From Streptomyces olivaceoviridis (lineage in GTDB: Bacteria; Actinomycetota; Actinomycetes; Streptomycetales; Streptomycetaceae): 64,000 nt of DNA. The position numbers and the translations under genes are program-made. The stretch is taken from NCBI RefSeq assembly GCF_014650115.1, contig NZ_BMUI01000017.1:1-64000 (forward strand). Reading direction: 5' to 3'. The notes under the pieces are model-generated. The model saw only the letters and a list, made by a program, of their open reading frames with translations. It did not search any database and was not told the origin of the DNA. This document shows, one piece after another, positions 15,090 through 23,440 of this stretch (positions are counted from its first letter, which is position 1; every line of letters starts with the position of its first letter).

Positions 15090-17606
15090 TCACCGGCCGG
15101 GAGCGGGCGGGGGGCGGCGGGCGGCCAGCAGCAGGGCCACGTCGTCGGGGCGGTCGGTGGCGCGCCGGGCGGTGGCCGTCAGCCGGTCGGCGACCCCGGA
15201 CAGGGACCGCCCGCCGCCCAGGCCGGTACCGACACCGGCCTGGGCGAGCGCCAGCCGCAGGGACGCGATGCCGTCGTCGATGTCGGCGCCGGGCCGCTCC
15301 ACCAGACCGTCGGTGTACAGGGCGAGGATCGCGTCCGGCTCCAGCCGCAGCTCGGTCACCGGGTACCGGGCGTGCGGATCCACGCCGAGCACGACACCTC
15401 CGGAGATGTCCAGCAGCCGGGTCCGGCCGTCCGGGCAGCGCAGCAGCGGCGGCGGATGGCCCGCCCGGGCGACCCGGGCCCGGCCGGTGGCGGGGTCCAG
15501 ACGCACGTAACAGCAGCTGGCGAACTGGCCGGGGTCCAGGTCGATCAGCAGGTGGTTGGTACCGCTCAGGACCTCGTCCGGCGGCCGGTCGCCCAGCGCG
15601 AACGCGCGCACGGCGCTGCGCAGCTGGCCCATCGTGGCCGCCGCCTGCACCCCGTGCCCCTGCACATCACCGATGACCAGCGCGAGCCCGTCCCCGGCCT
15701 CCACCACGTCGTACCAGTCACCGCCCACGTCCATGCCCTGCGTCCCCGGCAGATACCGCCCCACGGTCTCCACCCGAGGATGCGTCGACAGCCGACGGGG
15801 CAGCAGGGCCTGTTGCAGGCCGCGGGCGAGGGCCGCCTCGTCGTCGTAGCGCCGTGCCCGTTCCATCGCGTGCGCGATCAGCCCGGCGAGCGCGGTGAGG
15901 ACCGTGCGTTCCTCCGTGCTGAAGGCGCGCTCGCGGTCGAAGCCGAGGATGCAGGAGCCCACCGGCCTGCCCGAGGCGATCAGCGGCAGGAAGGCACGCG
16001 AGCCCTCCCGCGCGTCGAGGGCGATCCCCGGATAGGCCGCCGCGATCTGCCGCATGTTCTCGAAGAACAGCGGCCGGCCGGTGGTCAGGGTCTCCACACC
16101 GGGCACGTGCGCGTCGAGGCCGATGCCCTCGAACGGCGCGAGGAAGCCCTGCGGGAACCCCGTCTCCCACGCCAGGTACAGATGCCGGTCCTGGAGCAGG
16201 TAGATGGCCAGCCGCCGGCCGCCGAACGCGGGCAGCAACTCCTGCATGACCACCGCCGACACCTGCCGGGCGGTCACCGCGTCCGTCAGCGCGATGGCCA
16301 GCGCGATCGGCCGGTACAGCGGCGTCATCGAGCGGGCGCCCGCCACGGAGTCCTCCGGGGCCTCGGCCGCGGGCGCCGGCCCGCTCGCGGCGTCCACCCG
16401 GCTGGCCGGGACGAGCACGCAGGTCAGCAGGTCCGTTCCGGGGTGCACCGAGACCGCCAGCCAGTCGCCCTCACCGGGTTCGTCCCGGTCGTCGGCCGGC
16501 CGCCGGGCGTGGAAGCGCACCGGCTCGGGGGAGAGCAGGGCGCCGCGCAGATGGTCGTCGTACGGCGGCCCGGTCAGCCAGGGCAGCGCTTCCCACAGCG
16601 CCTGCCCCAGCAGCCGCTCCCGCGCCCGGCCCGTGAGCCGGGCCGCCGCCGGGTTGGCGTACACGATCAGCCCCAGCCGGTCCAGGCAGAACACACCCTC
16701 CGGCAGCAGGTCGGCCGCGCCGTCGGCGGAGACGGCCGTACCGGGGTCGAACACCACCCCGTGGACCGCCGTCCCGGCGCGGTCCGCGCGGTCCGCGTCG
16801 GCCGGCCACAGGTCCAGCAGCCGCGGCGTGCCGTCGCGGGCGCGCAGGCTCAGCGGCGCGCTCGGCGGTTTCCCGGCGGCGGTGTCGCGCAGCGCGGCCA
16901 GGATCCGGTGCGCGTCGGCGGGGGCCACGGCGTCCGCGAGCGCCGTCATCGTCCCCGCGAACTCGCCGGGGCGCAGCCCGAGCAGGGCGTGCAGCCGGTC
17001 GTCCGCACGCACCACGGAAGTCGCCGGGTCCCAGCTGAAGCGTCCTACGGCGACCCGGGCGGGCCGGCTCGCGGGCGGCCGTACGCACAGCGGCTCGCCG
17101 TCCCAGACGATCGCGTCCTCGTCGCCGTCGGCCAGACCGAGCAGTTCGGTGCCCAGGCCCTCGGCCAGCCGGCCGAGCAGTTCCCGGTCGAGCAGGTCGT
17201 CCACGGTGTCCGTCACCGCCGGGTGCAGGACCGTGAGCACCCCCAGCGGTGCGGTCGCGCCCGGCACCGGCACGTGCACCGACCCGAACGGGAAGGGCAG
17301 ACCGGCCGCGAACTGCGGATACCGGCGCATGGTCTCCGTGGCGTTCGGCAGGACCACCTGGACGCCGAGCCGGTAGGCGTCGGCGACCGGGAACGGCCGG
17401 CCGACGTGCAGCCGCCACCAGGACCTGAACAGCGGACCGGGCAGCCCCGTGAGGACCGCCAGGCGCAGCAGGCCCGGGGTGCGGGAGCGCAGGTACACGC
17501 CCGCCACCCGGCCGCCCGCCGCGGTGAGGACGCCGGTCGAGACGTCGGTCAGCAGCGCGGTCAGCCGGGCCCGCGTACGGACCGCCCGCTCGTCGCTCCC
17601 GGCCAT
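15090..17606 (-). CDS. cytoplasmic SpoIIE/PP2C phosphatase with PAS and GAF domains
   Basis: 838 residues from ATG 17606, preceded by GACGAGGTGGGG. It has no membrane helix. The N-terminal GAF-like region (about 1-180) is followed by two PAS-like regions (the second with GVFCLDRLGLIVYANPAAARLTG), a GAF domain (about 430-600) and a C-terminal SpoIIE phosphatase (GGDWYDVVEAGDGLALVIGD, VQGHGVQAAATMGQLRSAV, LALYTDGLVERPG, DDVALLLA). Unlike its neighbour it lacks a HATPase, so it can only dephosphorylate. The two genes are in tandem with a 106-bp gap, but similarity is confined to the phosphatase core, so they are not a recent duplication. Confidence 0.88.
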   Translation of the reverse strand: MAGSDERAVRTRARLTALLTDVSTGVLTAAGGRVAGVYLRSRTPGLLRLAVLTGLPGPLFRSWWRLHVGRPFPVADAYRLGVQVVLPNATETMRRYPQFAAGLPFPFGSVHVPVPGATAPLGVLTVLHPAVTDTVDDLLDRELLGRLAEGLGTELLGLADGDEDAIVWDGEPLCVRPPASRPARVAVGRFSWDPATSVVRADDRLHALLGLRPGEFAGTMTALADAVAPADAHRILAALRDTAAGKPPSAPLSLRARDGTPRLLDLWPADADRADRAGTAVHGVVFDPGTAVSADGAADLLPEGVFCLDRLGLIVYANPAAARLTGRARERLLGQALWEALPWLTGPPYDDHLRGALLSPEPVRFHARRPADDRDEPGEGDWLAVSVHPGTDLLTCVLVPASRVDAASGPAPAAEAPEDSVAGARSMTPLYRPIALAIALTDAVTARQVSAVVMQELLPAFGGRRLAIYLLQDRHLYLAWETGFPQGFLAPFEGIGLDAHVPGVETLTTGRPLFFENMRQIAAAYPGIALDAREGSRAFLPLIASGRPVGSCILGFDRERAFSTEERTVLTALAGLIAHAMERARRYDDEAALARGLQQALLPRRLSTHPRVETVGRYLPGTQGMDVGGDWYDVVEAGDGLALVIGDVQGHGVQAAATMGQLRSAVRAFALGDRPPDEVLSGTNHLLIDLDPGQFASCCYVRLDPATGRARVARAGHPPPLLRCPDGRTRLLDISGGVVLGVDPHARYPVTELRLEPDAILALYTDGLVERPGADIDDGIASLRLALAQAGVGTGLGGGRSLSGVADRLTATARRATDRPDDVALLLAARRPPPAPGR

Positions 17607-17859
17607 CGGCCCCACCTCGTCCCGTGCGGCTCCGGGTGGATGACACAGCAAGAATGCGCCACGAGACGCGCGGAACGCACCTGGGCGGGGTGGAGAGGGG
17701 CGGGGCGGGCCCCGGTACCGGTCGGAGGGCACCGGGCCGGCTCACACCAGTGCCCCGCCCGAGTGGCGGGCTCCGGGGCCCGCTCCTAGTAATGGAGTCC
17801 GTGACGCGGCGACCGCAGACGCGGCGCGGGTGCGGTCGCACCCCTCTCCTGGAGACGAG

Positions 17860-19050
17860 ATGACGACCTGCTCTTCATCCCCCCGTCCCGACGACTCGGT
17901 GATATCCACGGCACCGGCTGCCCCCACCTCGTCCCCGCACCTCCTCGCGCGGCCCGTACGGCCGCTCCCCCCGGAGGAACCCGCGCACGGCGACCCCCTG
18001 CGCAGCCTGGTCCACGCGGCCGTCGCCGACCGCCCGCTGGAGGACGTGGTCCGGCTCATCACGCTGCTGGAGAGCACGCCCGAACCGGCCCGGACGACAG
18101 CCGACGTGCTGCGCGCGGTCGCGGTCGACCGGTCGGTGGAGGACGTCACCCGCCTGGTCACGCTGCTGACCGAACCGCCCCGGGACAGCGACAGCGCCGA
18201 CGAGGCGATCCGGGCCGCCGCTCAGCGCCGCCCCCTGGAGGACGTCTCCCGGTTGGTGCAGCTGCTGCACCGCGGCCCGGCGGAATCCCACTGCGCGGAA
18301 GCCGCTGTGCGGGCGGTGGCGGTGCACCGGCCCGTGGAGGAACTCGCCGAGCTGATCGGCCGGCTGGCGGCGGAACGGCGGACGAGTCAGACCGAGGAGC
18401 GCTCGGTGTCCGCCGCCGTGGCACCGGCGGTCGTATGGGAGGTGGGGTGGTCGGCCCCACAGGCGTCGGCGGAGGCGGGGCGGTCCGCCCCGGAAGAGCC
18501 GGCGACGGCGGGACGGCCGGCCGCCGCAGGGCCGGTGAAGACCCGGCGCATCGTTGTCGAAGGGCGGACGAGGACACCGCGGTCCGACGCGCAGGGGCGG
18601 ACGGAAGGACGACGGGCGGGTGCGGACCGGGCCGGGGACGACCGGACGCCGACGGCCTGCCTGTGGGCTGCCCGGTGCGCCGCACTGCTGGTGTTCCTGT
18701 GCGGTACGGCGCATGCCCCGCGCTACTGGACCGGGCTGTCCCACGGCGCCCTCGGGGCCACCCTGCTCGCCTCGGCGCTGTGCGGCCTGCTGGCGCTCGC
18801 CCTCACCGCGCGGGCGGCGCCGGCCCGGCTCGTGGCGGCGACGGCCGCGGTCGGGGTCACGGCGGTGCTCGCCGCCGGGCACGTGCTCGGCGGACGGTTC
18901 AGCCTGCCGGACCCGGCCCGGGTGCGGGCGGCGACCCTGGCACCGTCGTGGCTGGCCGGTCCGACCGCCGCGGCAGCGGCACTCGGCGCACTGGCGGTCC
19001 TGCTCACGGCCCTGACCCTGGGCAAGGCCGAGCGGGAGGACGCCGGTTGA
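17860..19050 (+). CDS. four-repeat plus four-helix membrane protein of unknown function
   Basis: 396 residues. After a disordered head, four helical repeats of 31-36 residues run at about 47-80, 82-112, 114-145 and 147-176. They share the pattern R-A-(V/A)-A-x-x-R-x-(L/V)-E-(D/E)-(V/L)-x-x-L-(V/I)-x-L-L. A linker of about 80 residues rich in Ala, Gly and Arg leads to four predicted membrane helices (about 268-390). GGAGACGAG precedes ATG 17860. The repeats look like a small solenoid or protein-binding scaffold held at the membrane. It is divergent from the SpoIIE gene, so a link to that signalling is possible but unproven. Confidence 0.75.
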   Translation: MTTCSSSPRPDDSVISTAPAAPTSSPHLLARPVRPLPPEEPAHGDPLRSLVHAAVADRPLEDVVRLITLLESTPEPARTTADVLRAVAVDRSVEDVTRLVTLLTEPPRDSDSADEAIRAAAQRRPLEDVSRLVQLLHRGPAESHCAEAAVRAVAVHRPVEELAELIGRLAAERRTSQTEERSVSAAVAPAVVWEVGWSAPQASAEAGRSAPEEPATAGRPAAAGPVKTRRIVVEGRTRTPRSDAQGRTEGRRAGADRAGDDRTPTACLWAARCAALLVFLCGTAHAPRYWTGLSHGALGATLLASALCGLLALALTARAAPARLVAATAAVGVTAVLAAGHVLGGRFSLPDPARVRAATLAPSWLAGPTAAAAALGALAVLLTALTLGKAEREDAG

Positions 19051-19090
19051 GGTCGTCCCGCCGGGTCGGGCCTGGTCCGCCGGGCTCGCT

Positions 19091-19810
19091 TCATGCCAAG
19101 GAGGCCGGGCGCCTGGGGGGTGCCCAGGGGCGCAGCACCAGGTGGCCGTCCTCCCGGGTGGCCGCCATGGCCGACGGGAACGTGTCCGTCTCCAGGCACA
19201 CGGCCACGTCGTCGGGATCGACACCGGCCCACCCGCGCCGCGCACCGTCGGCCAGCCGTGCGGCGGCGGTGGAGCGCCGGGCCCGCGCCAGATAGGGGCC
19301 CGCGTCGGCGTCGTCCGTCCGCACGCGTTCCGCGATGTACTCCGCGCAGGCCCGATCCTCCTCGGCCCGTCCGCCGTCCCCGGTGACCACGAAGGTCACC
19401 GCCCGCGCCCGTACCCGCCGCAGCGCCCCGGCGGTCGCCCCGGCCACCGCGAAGCTCGCGCACAGCAGCAGCCCGGCGTCCGCCACGGCCAGCGCCCCGG
19501 CCGTCCCGGCGGTGGTCTTCTGGACGACCGTACGGCCCCGCAGGTCCGGCGCACGCAGCCGGGCGGGCGAGTTGACCAGGTCGAACCCCGGCGTCGGCGC
19601 CCCGTCCTGACAGGCGAGCCAGTCCGGATGACGGGCCTTCAGCGCGAGCGCCTCCCGCAGCGTGCGGGCGAAGACGATCCGCTCGGCGCCGCGCCGGAAC
19701 ACCCAGGCGGCCACGGTGAACGCGCGCATCACGTCGACGACCACGGCCACGCCGGGGGCCGCCGGGGGGCACCGGGTATGCCGGTGAACACACGGGTCGC
19801 ATCGCCCCAT
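19091..19810 (-). CDS. 2-phosphosulfolactate phosphatase (ComB) family protein
   Basis: 239 residues from ATG 19810. It opens VAVVVDVMRAFTVAAWVF, the ComB signature. Further conserved elements are FDLVNSPARL, GRTVVQKTTAGTAGALA, LLLCASFAVAGAT, TFVVTGDGGRAEEDRACAEYI and the late DDVAVCLETDTF segment. ComB hydrolyses 2-phosphosulfolactate in methanogen coenzyme M synthesis. Streptomycetes do not make coenzyme M, so the substrate is likely different or used in sulfolactate metabolism. The N-terminal 20 residues are unusual (Cys/His/Pro-rich), and translation might instead start nearer the VVVD motif. Confidence 0.82.
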   Translation of the reverse strand: MGRCDPCVHRHTRCPPAAPGVAVVVDVMRAFTVAAWVFRRGAERIVFARTLREALALKARHPDWLACQDGAPTPGFDLVNSPARLRAPDLRGRTVVQKTTAGTAGALAVADAGLLLCASFAVAGATAGALRRVRARAVTFVVTGDGGRAEEDRACAEYIAERVRTDDADAGPYLARARRSTAAARLADGARRGWAGVDPDDVAVCLETDTFPSAMAATREDGHLVLRPWAPPRRPASLA

Positions 19811-19851
19811 GGTGCGGCACACCCCCGGTGCGGTACACCACGCCCGGCCGG

Positions 19852-20139
19852 TCAGGGCTCGGTCGTCCCGCCCGGCAGCGGCCGGGCGGTGCGCAGGCTG
19901 CGCAGGGCGAGGAGCAGGACGCCGATGTCGTCCAGGTAGACCGGGTCGGGCAGCAGATCGGTGGGCAGCACCAGATAGGCGACCGCGCCCCAGAACACCC
20001 ACCGGGGCCCCGTCGGCAGCCCCGCCCGCCGCAGCGTCCGCCGCGCCCGCACCAGCCGCACCAGCAGCCGGACCGCGACGGCGAGCAGCACCGCCGCGAC
20101 GACGGCGGCGATCACCAGCAGGGTCGTGGTCGTGTCCAT
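19852..20139 (-). CDS. DUF1232 (YkvA-like) small membrane protein
   Basis: 95 residues. One strong N-terminal helix (about 5-27) is followed by the DUF1232 core WVFWGAVAYLVLPTDLLPDP and then VYLDDIGVLLLALRSL. The Pro-x-Asp-x-Leu-Pro-Asp motif and the following Asp-Asp are diagnostic of the family, whose function is unknown. AAGGAG lies 6 nt before ATG 20139. Upstream, GGTAC-N10-GTACC (20174-20193) is a possible operator. Confidence 0.82.
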   Translation of the reverse strand: MDTTTTLLVIAAVVAAVLLAVAVRLLVRLVRARRTLRRAGLPTGPRWVFWGAVAYLVLPTDLLPDPVYLDDIGVLLLALRSLRTARPLPGGTTEP

Positions 20140-20204
20140 AGCGGCTCCTTGCCGGAGTGGGGCGCTTACGAACGGTACGACCGTCCGTGTACCCCGACGG
20201 ACTC

Positions 20205-21419
20205 CTACGATGAACGCTCGTCCGCATCGCCGCCGGCGCCCGCGGCCCCCGCGCCGTCGTCCGCCGGCGCCGTGCCGTCCGGTGGGGAATCCTCGGCAGA
20301 CCCCTGCTGCTGCCGGCCCTTGGTCGTCAGCTTGAGCCGCTCGAACGTCCGCGTCAGCTGCTGCAACGCGCCCGGTGTCCGGGCGGCGGGCCGCTGCTGG
20401 GGGAGGGCGGGCACGGGCACGTCGCGGTACGCCGCCAGGGCCTCCAGCGCCTGCTCGGCGGCCTGCTTGTACAGGTCCCGGGACTTCGTCATCGCCTCCA
20501 GCGCCTCGGCGTACATGGCGACCAGCCGCCGCTCGCGCTCCAGTTGCTCCTGAAGGGTCATCAGGGTCCAGTTCTCGCGCAGGTCCGTCAGCGCCTCCTC
20601 GGCGTCTCCCGGCAGCGGCCGGGGCAGGGCGACGAAGTGCCGTAGCGCCGCGAGGAGTCCGGCCGGTTCCGAACCGTCCAGGAAGACGGTGCGTACGCTG
20701 TGCTCCCGGCCGTCGTAGCCCTCAGGCGCCGGATCCGGCGGCAGCAGCACCGCGCCGCCGCGCGGCACCTCGACACCGAGGTCCTTCAACGCCCAGTTGA
20801 CGGCGCGCAGTTGCTGCGGTGCGGCCCGGTGCTCGATGACGCGGTGCCGCAGGCCGGGCGGCAGCAGCCGCGCCAGCGGCAGCCGGCCCCGCTCGTCGGG
20901 TGTCATCGCCTCGTGGACGACGACATGGACGCACCACGCCTCCCGGGCCGCGTCCCGCAGCAGGCGCCGCATGTCCTTGTCGTCCTCCGGCAGCGCGTTG
21001 ACGTGCCGGAAGCGCAGGCCCGCGACCGTGGGGTGATGGTCCCAGGAGCCGTCGTCGTCCTCGCCCGAGCCGCCCTCGGGCCAGAAGAGCGTCGCTGGCG
21101 ACGGCCAGGCGTCGTCCCACGGACGCTCCGCCTCCGCGACCAGCCGCCACTCGTGGCCCGGCAGCCGGCCCTCCTGCGGTACGAGGGTGAGCCGGGCCCG
21201 TACGGTCACCGTGCCGCCGGCTCGCCAGCGGGCCTCGAAGACCCGCCGCGCCGGGTCCCCGGCCGCGGGCGGCTCGGCGAAGTCGTCGATGTCACCGCTC
21301 TCCTTGTGCCGTCGCAGGGTGCGGCGGAGGACGTTCTCGGGGGCGGGACCGGTGTGGCGGCCCCGGGCCGCCCAGAGGGTCTGCGGGGTGGTGGCGCGGT
21401 CGCCGGCGGAGTTCGACAT
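20205..21419 (-). CDS. conserved hypothetical cytoplasmic protein
   Basis: 404 residues and no signal peptide or membrane helix. The central region is a mixed alpha/beta domain (about 55-230) with Trp-rich motifs such as DDAWPSPATLFWPEGG. Residues 270-330 form a long helix with coiled-coil character (LMTLQEQLERERRLVAMYAE...KSRDLYKQAAEQALEAL), and the last 60 residues are disordered. I do not recognise the family. ATG 21419 has no clear binding site, so the start may be wrong. The coiled coil suggests self-association. Confidence 0.6.
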   Translation of the reverse strand: MSNSAGDRATTPQTLWAARGRHTGPAPENVLRRTLRRHKESGDIDDFAEPPAAGDPARRVFEARWRAGGTVTVRARLTLVPQEGRLPGHEWRLVAEAERPWDDAWPSPATLFWPEGGSGEDDDGSWDHHPTVAGLRFRHVNALPEDDKDMRRLLRDAAREAWCVHVVVHEAMTPDERGRLPLARLLPPGLRHRVIEHRAAPQQLRAVNWALKDLGVEVPRGGAVLLPPDPAPEGYDGREHSVRTVFLDGSEPAGLLAALRHFVALPRPLPGDAEEALTDLRENWTLMTLQEQLERERRLVAMYAEALEAMTKSRDLYKQAAEQALEALAAYRDVPVPALPQQRPAARTPGALQQLTRTFERLKLTTKGRQQQGSAEDSPPDGTAPADDGAGAAGAGGDADERSS

Positions 21420-21864
21420 GAGCCAATCTGCTGATGGGGGCAGGTGTGCCTCCCAGTATCACCGTTCGGCGGGGCGATACGGCGGCGGGGGCCCGGCCCC
21501 GCGCGTCGCCCGGGAGTACGACCGGAGCGCGGGGTGTGCGCCGTACGCCCGGGGTGTGCGCGGTGCGCGTCAGGTGACCGCGGTTCACCCGTGCCCGGCC
21601 GGCGGTCGCGGCGCCCACAATGTCCGGCGAACGGGGCCCGCCCGTCCATCCGCCCAGGGGCGGACCCCGTTCACTCCTGCCGGCACCCACCGGAACGCCA
21701 CGCACCCGCGCGCCCGCCGCGGCGCCCTCGGTCGGCTGCTGTGATCCGCCCGGCGCACGGACCCGTCGCCCTCGGGACCGCCCTGTCCCGGCCGCGCCCG
21801 GCCTGCGCACGCGTCGTGGTGCGAGCTGTTCGCGCGGGTGGCGCGGCACCGCACGGAACGGGGC
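21420..21864. other. intergenic stretch upstream of the 404-residue hypothetical gene
   Basis: About 445 bp with no supported gene. Open frames here have no binding sites and atypical composition. On the minus strand near 21460 a GATACT hexamer upstream of GGGAGG could be the -10 of the hypothetical gene's promoter, with a long leader. Nothing else was recognised. Confidence 0.4.
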
Positions 21865-21892
21865 GGGGGCCGGCGCATCGGCGCCGGCCCCC
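21865..21892 (-). terminator. terminator of the ferredoxin reductase gene
   Basis: GGGGGCCGGCGC-ATCG-GCGCCGGCCCCC is a perfect 12-bp stem with a 4-nt loop, starting 24 bp beyond the stop codon of the reductase gene. Confidence 0.8.
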
Positions 21893-21916
21893 TGGGACCC
21901 GGAGGGAGGAGGGCGG

Positions 21917-23281
21917 TTACGCCCCGCTCTCCCGCAGCATGTCCTCACGCTCGACGATCTTCACGCGCTCGCGGTCCTGCGGCTCGCCCAGGGCACGCTC
22001 GGCGGCGTCCAGCTTGTACCAGCCCTCCCAAGTGGTGAAGCGGACGTTGCGCTCGGCGAGGAAGGCGTCCACGGCCTCCGGCTCGGGCGAGGCGGGGGTG
22101 TGCAGACGGCCGCCGGCGAAGTCGTCCAGCAGGTTGGCCACGGTCTCGTTGGCGTCGCCCTTGGTGTGGCCGATGAGACCGACGGGGCCGCGCCGGATCC
22201 AGCCGGTGACGTAGGTGGACCGCAGGTGGGTGCCGCCCTCCTCGATCACCCGGCCGCCCTCGTCCGGGACGGTTCCGGAGTCGATGTCCCAGGGGAGCTT
22301 GGGCAGCTTCTCGGAGAGGTAGCCGACCGCGCGGTAGACCGCCGTGACGTCCCAGTCCTTGAACTCGCCGGTGCCCTTGACGTTGCCGGTGCCGTCCAGG
22401 GCGGTGCGCTCGGTGCGCAGACCGACGACCTTGCCGTCCTCGCCGAGGATCTCGGCCGGCGACTCGAAGAAGTGGAGGAAGAGCTTGTGCGGGCGGTCGC
22501 CGACATCGCGGATCGCCCAGTTCTCCAGCGTCTTGGCGACCATGTCGGCCTGCTTGTTGCCGCGCCGGGTCTCGATCGAGCCCTCGTCGTAGTCGATGTC
22601 CTCGGGATCGACGATGACCTCGATGTTCGGGGAGTGGTCCAGCTCGCGCAGCTCCATCGGGCTGAACTTCGCCTGGGCCGGGCCACGGCGGCCGAAGACG
22701 TGGATCTCCAGGGCCTTGTTGGCCTTCAGACCGTCGTAGACGTTCGGCGGGATCTCGGTCGGCAGCAGCTCGTCGGCGGTCTTGGCGAGGATGCGGGCGA
22801 CGTCCAGGGCGACGTTGCCGACACCGAGCACGGCGACCTTCTCGGCCTCCAGGGGCCAGGTGCGGGGCACGTCCGGGTGACCGTCGTACCAGGAGACGAA
22901 GTCAGCGGCGCCGTAGGAACCGTCCAGGTCGATGCCGGGTATGGACAGCTCGCGGTCGGCCATCGCGCCGGTCGAGAAGATCACCGCGTCGTAGAAGGCG
23001 CGCAGGTCGTCCAGGCTGATGTCCGTCGGGTAGTCGACGTTGCCGAACAGGCGGATCTGCGGCTTGTCGAGCACCTGGTGCAGGGCGGTGATGATGCCCT
23101 TGATGCGCGGGTGGTCGGGCGCGACGCCGTACCGGATCAGGCCGAACGGGGCGGGCATCCGCTCGAAGAGGTCGATGGAGACACCGGGGTCGGCGGCCAC
23201 CTCGGACTTGAGCAGGGCGTCGGCGGCGTAGATCCCGGCGGGGCCGGCTCCGACAATGGCTACCCGCAGGGGGCGCGGCAT
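21917..23281 (-). CDS. NADPH-ferredoxin/adrenodoxin-type reductase (FprA family)
   Basis: A 454-residue flavoprotein that moves electrons between NADPH and ferredoxins, for example to cytochromes P450. The N-terminal FAD Rossmann motif is VAIVGAGPAGIYAADAL. Next come RYGVAPDHPRIK, the NADPH-binding VAVLGVGNVALDVARIL and the C-terminal FAD/NADP motif VTGWIRRGPVGLIGHTKGDA. All are hallmarks of FprA and mitochondrial adrenodoxin reductase. GAAGGGA precedes ATG 23281. An iron-box-like site (23328-23346) and a palindrome (23375-23391) lie upstream, so iron control is plausible. It could serve the two P450s encoded 20 kb away, but nothing in the sequence proves this. Confidence 0.93.
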   Translation of the reverse strand: MPRPLRVAIVGAGPAGIYAADALLKSEVAADPGVSIDLFERMPAPFGLIRYGVAPDHPRIKGIITALHQVLDKPQIRLFGNVDYPTDISLDDLRAFYDAVIFSTGAMADRELSIPGIDLDGSYGAADFVSWYDGHPDVPRTWPLEAEKVAVLGVGNVALDVARILAKTADELLPTEIPPNVYDGLKANKALEIHVFGRRGPAQAKFSPMELRELDHSPNIEVIVDPEDIDYDEGSIETRRGNKQADMVAKTLENWAIRDVGDRPHKLFLHFFESPAEILGEDGKVVGLRTERTALDGTGNVKGTGEFKDWDVTAVYRAVGYLSEKLPKLPWDIDSGTVPDEGGRVIEEGGTHLRSTYVTGWIRRGPVGLIGHTKGDANETVANLLDDFAGGRLHTPASPEPEAVDAFLAERNVRFTTWEGWYKLDAAERALGEPQDRERVKIVEREDMLRESGA

Positions 23282-23327
23282 GATCAGGTTCCCTTCGAGC
23301 GTGAATGGGCGACTTGATCACGAAGCC

Positions 23328-23346
23328 TAAACTAAGGCACACCTAA
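23328..23346. promoter_or_regulatory. iron-box-like operator (DmdR1/IdeR type)
   Basis: TAAACTAAGGCACACCTAA matches the 19-bp actinobacterial iron-box palindrome TTAGGTTAGGCTAACCTAA at 13 of 19 positions. It lies 47-65 bp upstream of the reductase start in a locally AT-rich promoter. A second partial match reads CTAGGTAAGGCATAAG on the minus strand around 23387-23402. Confidence 0.5.
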
Positions 23347-23374
23347 GTCGGTACGCGGGTCCGGTCTATGACCT

Positions 23375-23391
23375 CATAAGCTGATCTTATG
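23375..23391. promoter_or_regulatory. perfect palindrome in the reductase promoter
   Basis: CATAAG-CTGAT-CTTATG has perfect 6-bp arms with a 5-bp spacer, about 95 bp upstream of the reductase start and 29 bp beyond the iron-box-like site. Lying in an AT-rich island of a GC-rich genome, it looks like an operator for an unidentified regulator. Confidence 0.5.
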
Positions 23392-23440
23392 CCTTACCTA
23401 GCGGTGCCTTATGGGCGGGGCGGTGCCGTCGGGGCCCCCG

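Noticed and set aside
15090..17606. Recent duplication of adjacent SpoIIE genes
   Set aside because: Similarity is limited to the phosphatase core; domain order and lengths differ completely.
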